NCBI GenBank assembly: GCA_030538115.1
Contig: JAUNUP010000006.1
Location: 1-64,000, forward strand
Reading direction: 5' to 3'
DNA length: 64,000 nucleotides
From: Dermatophilus congolensis
GTDB lineage: Bacteria > Actinomycetota > Actinomycetes > Actinomycetales > Dermatophilaceae
Below are positions 40,453 to 48,840 of the stretch, piece after piece. The translations under genes and the position numbers were made by a program. The stretch's first letter is position 1. Each line of letters begins with the position of its first letter. The notes below the pieces were generated by a model, which saw only the letters and a list, made by a program, of their open reading frames with translations, was not told the origin of the DNA and made no database searches.

Positions 40453-40600
40453 GCCCGGGCCTTTCCTGAGCACCGGGCTCGTCCGCATCGGAATCGGCAC
40501 CGGTGAAACGGGTTCAAGGCGCCCAGAGTATCCATGTTGTGTTCGACGTCATATAGGTTTCGGGCTATTCGTCCCTTGCGATGCCGAAAAGGAGCCCAGA

Positions 40601-41167
40601 TTGTCCGAAGAATCGGTCGGTTCGGAGACAGGCCGGTCGCCGCTGACCGAGATCGAGGAGCGCATTCTCGGCATCTTTCGAGCTGACAGCCGGATCTCGA
40701 TGTCGGAGCTGGCGAAGGCTGTGGGCATCTCGCGGTCGAACGCCTACGCGCGCGTGGAGTCGCTCATCGAGCGCGGGGTGATCCTCGGTTTCCACACCCA
40801 GGTCGACGCCGCCCACGTGGGGCTCAACGCCTCCGCGTTCGTACTGCTCAACGTGCGCGCGAACGCCTGGGCGGAGTTCCGGGAGGCGATCGCGACGGTG
40901 CCCGAGGTCGAGTACGCGTGCATCGCGACGGGGGATTTCGACGTGATGATGCTCGTGCGATCGGTCACCGTGCAGGACATCCACGTACTCGTCGCGGGTG
41001 TATTGGCCACCATGCCGTCGGTGCGGGCGGTGAAGACGGTCGTCGTGCTCGACGAACTCGTGCGTCGCCCGTTCCTGCTCACCAGCGACCTGCCCGACCG
41101 CTCCGGGACTCGAGAGGAACTGGCCGTGGGGCGCGTGACGCGCGGCCCCGTCGACAGCGAGGGCTGA
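40601..41167 (+). CDS. Lrp/AsnC family transcriptional regulator
   Basis: This 188-residue regulator has an N-terminal winged helix (EIEERILGIFRADSRISMSE, then AVGISRSNAYARVESLIERG). A RAM ligand-binding domain with VEYACIATGDFDVMMLV follows, matching the AsnC effector strand. TTG at 40601 is preceded by AAAAGGAG at ideal spacing and gives the family N-terminus. The frame is open further upstream. Its divergent placement suggests it senses an amino acid and controls the dipeptide importer operon, which is an inference. Confidence 0.92.
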   Translation: MSEESVGSETGRSPLTEIEERILGIFRADSRISMSELAKAVGISRSNAYARVESLIERGVILGFHTQVDAAHVGLNASAFVLLNVRANAWAEFREAIATVPEVEYACIATGDFDVMMLVRSVTVQDIHVLVAGVLATMPSVRAVKTVVVLDELVRRPFLLTSDLPDRSGTREELAVGRVTRGPVDSEG

Positions 41168-41213
41168 GCCGAAGATCCCGGCTGCGGGACCCGCCCTCGC
41201 CTACGGTTGAGGG

Positions 41214-41948
41214 GTGACCGAGACTCTGCCGTTGCTGCCCGACGACTTCTCCCGCGTGATGTGCGTGGTGGCGCACCCCGACGACATGGAATACGGCGCC
41301 TCCGCCGCCGTCTCTGCCTGGACCCGACGCGGCGTCGAGGTCGCGTACCTGCTGCTCACCTCCGGTGAGGCCGGCATGCAGACCCCGCCGGAGGAGGTCG
41401 GGCCGCTGCGCGCCGACGAGCAGGCCCGCGCCTGCGAGGCCGTGGGCGTGAGCAACCTGACGATCCTGAACCACCCCGACGGCATGCTCGTCTACGGCCT
41501 CGATCTGCGCCGCGACATCGCCCGCGCGGTACGTGAATTCCGCCCCGACGCCGTCATCACGACGGAGTACGAGGTGGAGGCGTACGGCGGCCTCAACCAG
41601 GCCGACCACCGCGTCGCGGGCCTGGCCACCATCGATGCCGTGCGCGACGCCGACAACAACTGGGTCTTCCGCGATCTGCTCGAGGAGGGGCTCGGCAAGT
41701 GGCACACGAAGTGCCTGCTCATCGCAGGCAGCTCGCGCCCGACGCACGCGGTGCCGGTGAACGCCGACGACGTGGCCGCCAGCGTGAAGTCACTCGAATG
41801 CCACGAGGCCTACCTCGCCGACCTGCCCAACCACCCGAAGCCCGCCGACTTCATCCCCGAAATCCTGCGTGAAGGCGGCGCGGCGACGGGCACGGAATAC
41901 GCGGCGACCTTCCGCGTCTACGACCTCGGCGGCCTCGCGGGCGAGTAG
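41214..41948 (+). CDS. PIG-L/LmbE family N-acetyl-sugar deacetylase
   Basis: This 244-residue zinc hydrolase of the PIG-L fold has the zinc and catalytic motif AHPDD near residue 19 and the third ligand in NQADHR near residue 130. The TSGEAGM loop is typical of the mycothiol-pathway deacetylases (MshB, Mca), but generic LmbE-type enzymes share it. Substrate therefore unassigned. GTG start at 41214. It follows the Lrp regulator after 46 bp and ends at a bidirectional hairpin. Confidence 0.88.
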   Translation: MTETLPLLPDDFSRVMCVVAHPDDMEYGASAAVSAWTRRGVEVAYLLLTSGEAGMQTPPEEVGPLRADEQARACEAVGVSNLTILNHPDGMLVYGLDLRRDIARAVREFRPDAVITTEYEVEAYGGLNQADHRVAGLATIDAVRDADNNWVFRDLLEEGLGKWHTKCLLIAGSSRPTHAVPVNADDVAASVKSLECHEAYLADLPNHPKPADFIPEILREGGAATGTEYAATFRVYDLGGLAGE

Positions 41949-41954
41949 GCGCAC

Positions 41955-41989
41955 CGGGCATCTCCCGAGGTCACAGTGGGAGATGCCCG
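41955..41989. terminator. Bidirectional hairpin terminator
   Basis: A perfect 12-bp stem (41955-41966 with 41978-41989, CGGGCATCTCCC pairing with GGGAGATGCCCG) with an 11-nt loop lies between the convergent PIG-L and FAH-family genes. Confidence 0.85.
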
Positions 41990-42000
41990 ACCAGCCGCGC

Positions 42001-42840
42001 CTACTCCGCGACCACTTCGTTGCGGAGCACGCCCAGGCCCGTGATCTCGACCTCGACCACGTCGCCGGGCGAGAGCAGCCCCGACGGCTCCATGAACAGG
42101 CCGACCCCGCCCGGGGTGCCGGTGACGATAACGTCTCCCGGAGACAGCGGCGTGAACGCGGTGACGTGTTCGATGATCGCGGGGATGTCGAACGTGAGGT
42201 CGCCCACGGAGGTGTGCTGGCGCACCTCGCCGTTCACGCGGGTCTCGAGCGTCAACGCAGCGACGTCGCCGACCTCGGAGGCGGGCACGAAGTACGGCCC
42301 GAAACCGCCGGTGGCCGGAAAGTTCTTGCCCGGCCCCCACTGCCCAGCAGCCAGCTGCCAGTCGCGCACGGAGAAGTCGTTGTAGCAGGCGTATCCGGCG
42401 ACGTGGTCATAGGCCTCTGCTGCCGGGACGCGCCAGGCGGGTGATCCGATGACGAGTGCCATCTCGCCCTCGTAGTCGAATTGTGTGCTGCTCGCCGGGA
42501 ACACGGCAGGTTGCCCGTGCCCCATCTGGGAGTCGGCGTACCGGAAGAAGACGGTGGGCGCCGTCACGTCGCTGCGGCCGGCCTCCTTCTGGTGGGCCCG
42601 GTAATTGGCGCCGATGCAGATGATCTTGGCGGAGTCGCGGATCACGGGGTCGAACTGCACCTCCGCCTCCGGCACAGAGGGGAGGCCGTCGATCGAGACT
42701 CCGGCGAGCAGCCCGGCGGCGATGGCCTCGCGCAGGGAGGGGGCGAGGCCGGCCCCGGAGGGCCCGAGGTCGTACACGGCTCCGTTGTCGCTGACGCCCC
42801 AGGAGGAATTTCCGGCGTGGGTGAACGAGACGAACTTCAT
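42001..42840 (-). CDS. Fumarylacetoacetate hydrolase-family protein
   Basis: This 279-residue protein has the FAH fold metal site: the Glu pair in FDYEGEMALVIG, and an Asp in the NDFSVRDWQ segment. IICIGANYRAHQKEAG is the canonical first strand of the catalytic domain. Relatives are acylpyruvases or decarboxylate/hydrate ring-cleavage products in aromatic catabolism. ATG at 42840 after GAAAGGCACC was preferred to 42870. It is the last gene of the VOC-IclR-FAH operon. Confidence 0.9.
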   Translation of the reverse strand: MKFVSFTHAGNSSWGVSDNGAVYDLGPSGAGLAPSLREAIAAGLLAGVSIDGLPSVPEAEVQFDPVIRDSAKIICIGANYRAHQKEAGRSDVTAPTVFFRYADSQMGHGQPAVFPASSTQFDYEGEMALVIGSPAWRVPAAEAYDHVAGYACYNDFSVRDWQLAAGQWGPGKNFPATGGFGPYFVPASEVGDVAALTLETRVNGEVRQHTSVGDLTFDIPAIIEHVTAFTPLSPGDVIVTGTPGGVGLFMEPSGLLSPGDVVEVEITGLGVLRNEVVAE

Positions 42841-42927
42841 GAATGGTGCCTTTCGTGGGTTTTCGGGCATGGCGAATCGTGTTGGGTCGTACCGGTGGTG
42901 ACAGGGAGGGAGAGAACGCGGGCCGGA

Positions 42928-43680
42928 CTACTCGGCCTCGTCGGGAGACAGGGCCGCCTCGATCTCGGCCCGGCACTGGTGTAGTGCGACGACGGCGGCG
43001 TCGATGTCGGTGATCGGAAACTCCTCGCTGGCTCCGACGAGGGCGAGTGCATGACTGCGCGTGCCGTCAGGGCCGCGAACCGCCACGGCGACGGCGGAGA
43101 TCTCGGCCTCCAGTTCTCCGACGGAGACGTAATGGTCGCGCGCCCGGATCGCGCGCAGTGCGGCACTGACCTCGTCGAGCGTCGTCCCGAGACCGGCCGC
43201 GCGCATCGCCTCCGCATTCTCGGAGTAGAGGCGCTTCAACTCCTTCGGAGGCACCCACGAGAGCACCACCTTGGGCGCGGCGCCCACGGCGAACGGCCGC
43301 AGACGGCCACGGCCGTAGCTGAGGTCGGGCAGCCGCTCAGTGGCCGTGCGGTGGATGTCGATGAGCCGGCTCCCGTACACCGACGTGAGCACGGCCGGCG
43401 CGTCGTATTCGGCGGTGAGGCGCGCCATCGCGGGGATCGCGGCGGCCAACATCGGGTCGGTGTGCCGCAGCACGTGGTCGAGCTCGATGATGCGCGGGCC
43501 GAGCGCGTACAGCCCCGCTCCGACTTTGGCGAGAAACCCGCTCTCCACGAGGTCGCGCACGTAGCGGTAGCCGGTTGCGCGCGTGTACCCGAGCATCTCG
43601 TTGATGTCGTCGGGGTGCCACACCGGATGGTCCTCGCCGAAGAGGTCGAGGATCGCGAGGGCGCGCGCTGGGCTGGTCAT
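42928..43680 (-). CDS. IclR-family transcriptional regulator
   Basis: This 250-residue regulator has an N-terminal winged helix (SPARALAILDLFGED, then INEMLGYTRATGYRYVRDLVE) and an IclR effector domain from residue 75 (LTAEYDAPAVLTSVYGSRLI, GAAPKVVLSWV). IclR proteins commonly control aromatic catabolic genes. It lies between the dioxygenase and hydrolase genes on the same strand. A 7-N9-7 inverted repeat in the divergent promoter is its probable target. Confidence 0.92.
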   Translation of the reverse strand: MTSPARALAILDLFGEDHPVWHPDDINEMLGYTRATGYRYVRDLVESGFLAKVGAGLYALGPRIIELDHVLRHTDPMLAAAIPAMARLTAEYDAPAVLTSVYGSRLIDIHRTATERLPDLSYGRGRLRPFAVGAAPKVVLSWVPPKELKRLYSENAEAMRAAGLGTTLDEVSAALRAIRARDHYVSVGELEAEISAVAVAVRGPDGTRSHALALVGASEEFPITDIDAAVVALHQCRAEIEAALSPDEAE

Positions 43681-43691
43681 GGTGGCTGAAG

Positions 43692-44255
43692 CTACTCCAC
43701 ACCCATGCGCGCGGCCATCTCGGCACGCCACTGCGAGCGCGGCTTGAACCCGGGCAGCGAGCGGGCGTGCGCCTCGGCTGCGGCCATGATGTCGCCTTCG
43801 CTCGCAGTGAGGTCGACCGGCACCTTGAACGGCTGGTCGACGTACCAGGGCAGGTCGATGAAAAGCTCGAGGCGGTTGCCTTCGGGGTCACGCACGTACA
43901 GCGACAGCGCGTTTCCGTGGGTGGCGGGGTCGAGGCCGGAGGCGAGCGGGTCGGCTTCGAGCAGCGTGTAGAGCGACTTGAGGGTCGTGAGGCTGTCGGC
44001 CTTGAGCGAGATCTGGTTGATGACGTTGAACGGCACGTCGGCCGGCCGGCCGCTGGCCAGCACGATCTGGTGGTGCTCGTCGGGGTCGCGGCTGAGAAAG
44101 ACCAGGTCGACGGGGCCGGTGGGCGGGTGCAGCGTGCCCCGGTCGGTGACCGTGAACTCGAGCAGGCGCGTGTAGAAGTCCTCCATCGTGGCTGGATCGG
44201 TCACGAACATGCCCATGTGGCTGAACGTCAGCCCGGGCCGCGTGGGTGCCGCCAT
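43692..44255 (-). CDS. VOC-family extradiol dioxygenase-like protein
   Basis: This 187-residue protein of the vicinal-oxygen-chelate superfamily has paired beta-alpha-beta-beta-beta modules. Putative Fe(II) ligands are His in FSHMGMFV near residue 13, His in the EHHQIVL strand near residue 62, and Glu in GNRLELFI near residue 130. The ring-cleavage function is inferred from its neighbours; glyoxalase-like or isomerase roles also occur in this fold. ATG at 44255 follows GGGAGGCCCGC. It is first in its operon and divergent from the FAD hydroxylase. Confidence 0.85.
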   Translation of the reverse strand: MAAPTRPGLTFSHMGMFVTDPATMEDFYTRLLEFTVTDRGTLHPPTGPVDLVFLSRDPDEHHQIVLASGRPADVPFNVINQISLKADSLTTLKSLYTLLEADPLASGLDPATHGNALSLYVRDPEGNRLELFIDLPWYVDQPFKVPVDLTASEGDIMAAAEAHARSLPGFKPRSQWRAEMAARMGVE

Positions 44256-44316
44256 GCGGGCCTCCCTCTTCTCGTTGGTGTCGCCCCGAATTCGGGTGCG
44301 ACGAGGTGTTGACGAC

Positions 44317-44339
44317 AACCGTACGCCCAACCTACGGTT
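44317..44339. promoter_or_regulatory. Inverted repeat, probable IclR operator
   Basis: AACCGTA (44317-44323) and TACGGTT (44333-44339) form a perfect 7-bp inverted repeat with a 9-bp spacer. It sits centrally in the 129-bp divergent promoter between the VOC and FAD-hydroxylase genes. Confidence 0.65.
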
Positions 44340-44384
44340 ATCGCAATAGTTGAGATTTTCTCGCTTCTGCGGATGGAGTTGCAC

Positions 44385-45884
44385 ATGACGCACACCCCCA
44401 CCACTCCCACCACCGAGACCGTCGACGTCGCCGTGATCGGGCTCGGCCCCGTCGGCGCCACCCTCGCCAACCTCCTGACCCTGCGCGGAGTCAGAACGCT
44501 TGTTATCGAGAAGGAGCGCGAGATCTACTCCCTCCCCCGCGCGATCCAGTTCGACGGCGAGGTGCTGCGGGTGTTCCAGACCATCGGCATCGCCGACCTG
44601 CTCATGCCCGACCTCTCGGTCGCGAGGCGGATGCGATTCGTCGACACCGAGGGCCACGTGATCATCGACTGGCAGCGGCCCCACGACGTCGGGCCGATCG
44701 GTTGGCACAGCAGCTACCGCTTCCACCAGCCCACCCTCGAAGGCCATCTGCGTGACCGTCTCGCCTCACAGCCGAACGCCGAGGTGCTGCTCGGAGCCGA
44801 GCTGCTCACGATCGAAGATCAGGGCACCCACGTCGACCTGCAGATTCACGACGGCGACAGCGACCAGCTCGTGCACCGCAAGGCCCGCTACGTGGTCGGT
44901 TGCGACGGCGCCCGCTCCACCGTGCGCCGCGTGATGGGCACGACGCTCGACGACCTGCAGTCGCACGAGCGCTGGCTCGTGGTCGACGTGCTGCTCGACC
45001 GCGAGCGCCCCGATCTCGACACCGACAGCATCCAGTACTGCGACCCGGCCCGACCGGCGACGTACGTCCCCGCTCCGCACAACCGGCGACGCTGGGAGCT
45101 CATGCTTCTGCCCGGCGAAGACCCGGCCGACATGTCGACCTCGGAGGCGGTCTGGCGGCTGCTGAGCCCGTGGGTCACTCCGGAGGACGGCCGGATCGAG
45201 CGGCCGGCCGCGTATACGTTCCACTCCGTCGTCGCCCGTGGCTGGCGGCAGGGGCGGCTACTGCTCGCCGGAGACGCGTGCCACCAGACCCCGCCGTTCA
45301 TGGGCCAGGGCATGTGCGCGGGTATCCGCGACGCCTCCAACCTGGCCTGGAAGCTCGCCGACGTGGTGGCCGGCCGGGCCGACGAATCCCTGCTCGACAC
45401 CTACGAATCCGAGCGGTCGCCGCACGTGCGCGAGTTCATCGAGACCGCAGTGCGACTCGGGCGGGTCATCCAGACCACCGATCCCGACCTGGCCGAGGCC
45501 CGCAATGCTCGCATGCGCCGCGAGCCGGAGGCGTTCCGCACCCCGCGCCCGCTGCTCGGCCCGGGGGCACACGCCGGCGCAGCTCCGGCGGGCGACATCG
45601 GCGACCAGCCGTGGCTGCCAGACGGACGGCGCACCGACGACCTCGTCGGGTACCACTACTGCCTGCTCGTCGCTCCAGAGCATCGAGAACTCGCGGAGGC
45701 TGCTGCCGCCGCGGCGTCCACCCAGGTCACAGTGGTCGACGCTGTCTCGCAGAGCCAGGTGGAGTGGCTCTCGACTCTCGGGGCGGTCGCCGTGCTGGTG
45801 CGCCCCGACCGGTACATCGCCGCCACAGCCTCGGAGCCGGGCGAGGTCGCGGCGCTGACGAGCACACTCGCCCGCGTCGCATGA
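44385..45884 (+). CDS. FAD-dependent aromatic monooxygenase (MhpA-like)
   Basis: This 499-residue flavoprotein hydroxylase has the FAD dinucleotide motif GLGPVGATLA near residue 20, the DG motif GCDGARSTVRR near residue 180, and the GD motif LLAGDACHQTPPFMGQGM near residue 295. A C-terminal thioredoxin-like domain follows, as in MhpA and phenol hydroxylases. With the divergent dioxygenase and FAH-family hydrolase it suggests hydroxylation followed by ring cleavage of a phenolic acid. ATG at 44385 has GGATGGAG upstream; ATG at 44373 overlaps that site. Confidence 0.92.
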   Translation: MTHTPTTPTTETVDVAVIGLGPVGATLANLLTLRGVRTLVIEKEREIYSLPRAIQFDGEVLRVFQTIGIADLLMPDLSVARRMRFVDTEGHVIIDWQRPHDVGPIGWHSSYRFHQPTLEGHLRDRLASQPNAEVLLGAELLTIEDQGTHVDLQIHDGDSDQLVHRKARYVVGCDGARSTVRRVMGTTLDDLQSHERWLVVDVLLDRERPDLDTDSIQYCDPARPATYVPAPHNRRRWELMLLPGEDPADMSTSEAVWRLLSPWVTPEDGRIERPAAYTFHSVVARGWRQGRLLLAGDACHQTPPFMGQGMCAGIRDASNLAWKLADVVAGRADESLLDTYESERSPHVREFIETAVRLGRVIQTTDPDLAEARNARMRREPEAFRTPRPLLGPGAHAGAAPAGDIGDQPWLPDGRRTDDLVGYHYCLLVAPEHRELAEAAAAAASTQVTVVDAVSQSQVEWLSTLGAVAVLVRPDRYIAATASEPGEVAALTSTLARVA

Positions 45885-45945
45885 GGCGCCGAACGGGTGC
45901 ATCACGACACGTCCACGCAGGGCCTCGCGGGCCAGTAGCTGTCGG

Positions 45946-46731
45946 CTACGACCCTTCGGGCCAGTCGTCGCGCACGTCGGCTCCGCCCTCGACGACCTTT
46001 TCGACCTCCGTCGGAAAACCGGTCCACGAATCCTCGGGGCGGTAGCCGAGTTCGAGCATCGTGTTGGTGATGTCCCAGCGACGGTTCGGATTGTCGGACA
46101 CCACGTAATAGATGCCGTACCGCACCTCGGCCTCGATGGCGCGGCGGAAGATCTGCTCGGTGTCGTCCGGGCTGAGCCAGAGCGCGCGCATGATGTCCTC
46201 GTCAGACTCGAGGGGATTCTCCACCGACCAGCCGATACGCAGCGCGATGAAGTCGACTCCGAACTCGTCGTGGTAGAAGCGGCCCAGCACCTCACCGAAC
46301 GCCTTCGACACCCCGTACAGGGAGTCGGGTCGAGGCAGTTGGTGCGAGCACACCGGCCACTGCTCGAGCCGGTCGTACATGCCGACAACGTGATTCGAGG
46401 AGGCGTAGACAATGCGGCGCACCCCCGCCTCGCGGGCGGCCTCGAAGACGTTGCGGGTGCCGACGATGTTCGCCGTGAGCACGTCGTCCCAGGTCGATTC
46501 GGGTGACGCCGACCCGGCGAGGTGCACCACGGTGTCGATGTCGTCCATGAGCCCCCTGACCTCGTCGTAATCCTCGAGGTCGGCCTTGCGGAGAACCTTC
46601 GCCTGCGCATCGTTCGCCGGGGTGCGGCCCTGTTGGACGATGTCGTAATCACCCCCGAGACGCTCGCTGAGCCGCAGCCCGATACCGCCGGTCGCACCTG
46701 TGATGAGAATCCGTCGCCTCGCGTCACCCAT
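45946..46731 (-). CDS. NAD-dependent epimerase/dehydratase-family, uronate dehydrogenase-like
   Basis: This protein of about 261 residues is an extended short-chain dehydrogenase. The cofactor motif is GATGGIG, the catalytic triad includes Ser in ASSNHVVGMY, and the YxxxK pair lies in YGVSKAFGE. The SSNHVVG segment and STWDDVLTANIVGT block closely resemble uronate dehydrogenases, which oxidise uronic acids with NAD+. That assignment is from family resemblance. Alternative starts exist at 46740 and 46806; 46731 leaves the usual short N-terminus and has GGGG upstream. Confidence 0.8.
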   Translation of the reverse strand: MGDARRRILITGATGGIGLRLSERLGGDYDIVQQGRTPANDAQAKVLRKADLEDYDEVRGLMDDIDTVVHLAGSASPESTWDDVLTANIVGTRNVFEAAREAGVRRIVYASSNHVVGMYDRLEQWPVCSHQLPRPDSLYGVSKAFGEVLGRFYHDEFGVDFIALRIGWSVENPLESDEDIMRALWLSPDDTEQIFRRAIEAEVRYGIYYVVSDNPNRRWDITNTMLELGYRPEDSWTGFPTEVEKVVEGGADVRDDWPEGS

Positions 46732-46866
46732 GCACCCCATCGTGGCCGCGAAACCGACGTCGCGCAGCGCGAGGGAATCGCACCTTGGGAAGATCGGCTC
46801 ACTCATGGCCGTTCACAGTGAGAGTTCCGAACATACATCAGAACCGTGAGAGACTGTCACAGTATT

Positions 46867-46894
46867 TTTACTGTTCACTCCACAGAAATAGTAT
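46867..46894 (+). promoter_or_regulatory. Candidate promoter in the AT-rich region upstream of the HNH gene
   Basis: TTTACT (46867-46872) and TAGTAT (46889-46894) are spaced by 16 bp. The whole 46807-46977 region is strikingly AT-richer than its surroundings. Confidence 0.45.
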
Positions 46895-46977
46895 ATACGT
46901 TCGCATTCCGGACGTATTGACGATCAGTATGTAACTGCACTCTGGCGCAGAGAAACAGATCGTCAGTACGATGAATC

Positions 46978-48810
46978 ATGTCGATCGCCGAGAGCCCCGT
47001 ACGTTGGGACGAATACCCCGAGACGATCACGGCTGCGCCTCTTCCGGGTGCCTCCCAAGGCTCCGGCTACGCCGACTCCGAAGTGGACGACTGGGCCGAG
47101 GCTGCTGCATACGCGACGCGGTATTACCGCGCCCCCATCGGTGCCTCTGCCCCAGACGCGGCGCAGGTGACTGAACTCCGAACTTCGGCAACTGCTCCGG
47201 CTGCCGCTACGGCGGTGGCAGTGGCAGTGGCAGACAGTGATCGCGTCGTGGCTCCGGGCCCTGGCTCAGCCGATGCCGCGACAACCCGGCGTGCTCGCCT
47301 GGCCGGGTCGATCTCCGCGCACCCACGCGTTCGCTTGAGTAACGACGACTTCTACGCGCATCAGGCCGATGTCCTACAGCAGGTGCGCGAAGTCGCCGGA
47401 GTGCTGAACCGCGCTCACGCCGAGCTCGTCACGCTCGTGGCCGACGCGCTCACCACCGGAGTGTGGGCGGAGGCGGGCATCAAGTCCCCCGCGCACTGGC
47501 TGACCCTCCGTGTCGGTCTGTCGGCCGGGCGCGCGAACTCCGTTCTCGAGATCGCGAAACGACACCACGCCCTCACCGCCACGATGGGCCTGTTCAGCGA
47601 CGGCGACCTGTCGATGGAGCAGGTCGGCGTCATCGCACGCAACGTACCCGACCACTACGAAGCCGAGGTACTCAACCTCGCCCGGCACGCCACTGTGCCC
47701 CAGATCCAACGCGCCACCCGCCACTACACCTGGGCGCCTGCCCCGACAGCAACGGCGTCAGATGCCGAGAAGCCCGACGAAGGCGCGACGACCGCGACCG
47801 GGCATGACGTCGAGGACAGCGCCCAGCCGGAGCCGGCTGCGGCGACCCCCAAGTCGGCCGTGAACCCGTTCGACCCCACCAACGCCGCCCCGTCGCTGTC
47901 GATGCGGTACACGCCCAACGGACGGTTCGTGCTGCACCTCGATGCTCCCGCTCACCTGGGCGCACTCGTCGAATCCGCCGTGCGCGAAGCCAAAGACGCT
48001 CTGTTCCACGCCATCACGCGCGGCAACACCAACGGCAACCCCTCGGCTCAGGCTGAGCCCGTGCTCGGCGTCTTCGGCAAGCCCGCGACTGCCGACGCGG
48101 CCAACACGATCCGCCGCACACCGCCGGGCACGCTCCCCACGCTGGCCGACGGCCTCATCGAGGTGGCGCGTCGCTCCCTCGACACGGTGACCGCCGGGTC
48201 GCGGCGCGACAACTACCGCATCTACCTCCACCTCGACATGCGCGACGGCAGCGTCGACCACCCCGGCACGAATGCCTGGCTCAACGGCCACGAACTTCTA
48301 CCGGCTCACCTGGTACAGCGGCTGACCTGCGACGGGATCATCCAGCCACTCTGGGAGAAGGAGGGCGTGCCGGTCTCCGTCGGACGGGCGATGCGGATAG
48401 TGCCCACACGCACCCGGCGCCTCATCCACGACCGCGACCGCGGCTGCCGATTCCCCGGATGCGCCTCCACCGCACACGTCGACATCCACCACATCCAGCA
48501 CTGGGCCGACGGAGGACGCACCGACACGCCCGACCTCGTCTCGCTCTGTCCGTTCCACCACGACGCCCACCACCGCGGCGAATTCACGATGCGCGGCAAC
48601 GCAGATCTACCCGAAACGGATCCGCGAGCGCTGCGGTTCTACACCCACGCCGACTTCCCGCTCACATTCGAACCCCCGCCAGCACCCGAACCCGACTCCC
48701 CCTCAGCCAACCCTGACCGCACGCGGTACGACGGCCCCTCCGGCGACACCCTGCACACCCACTGGGTCGACTTCGAACCGACACCGCGCTCCGCCTGGTC
48801 ATGGTCGTGA
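46978..48810 (+). CDS. DUF222/HNH endonuclease family protein (13E12-type)
   Basis: This 610-residue protein has the DUF222 helical domain (from LSNDDFYAHQADVLQQVREV to about residue 240) and a C-terminal HNH nuclease. In the nuclease, HDRDRGCRFPGC, HVDIHHIQHWADGG and LCPFHHDAHHRG supply the zinc and catalytic residues. Such genes (13E12 repeat family) are multicopy in many actinobacteria and behave like selfish or mobile elements, though mobility is unproven. A low-complexity Ala/Val stretch near residue 78 reflects a GGCAGT micro-repeat at 47214-47231. AT-rich upstream DNA supports separate ancestry. Confidence 0.93.
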   Translation: MSIAESPVRWDEYPETITAAPLPGASQGSGYADSEVDDWAEAAAYATRYYRAPIGASAPDAAQVTELRTSATAPAAATAVAVAVADSDRVVAPGPGSADAATTRRARLAGSISAHPRVRLSNDDFYAHQADVLQQVREVAGVLNRAHAELVTLVADALTTGVWAEAGIKSPAHWLTLRVGLSAGRANSVLEIAKRHHALTATMGLFSDGDLSMEQVGVIARNVPDHYEAEVLNLARHATVPQIQRATRHYTWAPAPTATASDAEKPDEGATTATGHDVEDSAQPEPAAATPKSAVNPFDPTNAAPSLSMRYTPNGRFVLHLDAPAHLGALVESAVREAKDALFHAITRGNTNGNPSAQAEPVLGVFGKPATADAANTIRRTPPGTLPTLADGLIEVARRSLDTVTAGSRRDNYRIYLHLDMRDGSVDHPGTNAWLNGHELLPAHLVQRLTCDGIIQPLWEKEGVPVSVGRAMRIVPTRTRRLIHDRDRGCRFPGCASTAHVDIHHIQHWADGGRTDTPDLVSLCPFHHDAHHRGEFTMRGNADLPETDPRALRFYTHADFPLTFEPPPAPEPDSPSANPDRTRYDGPSGDTLHTHWVDFEPTPRSAWSWS

Positions 48811-48840
48811 GCCACCGAGGCGAGGGGCCACACTGGAGCG

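Noticed and set aside
46807..46977. SOS/LexA box upstream of the HNH gene
   Set aside because: The CGAAC/GAAC pair does not match the actinobacterial box spacing and symmetry.
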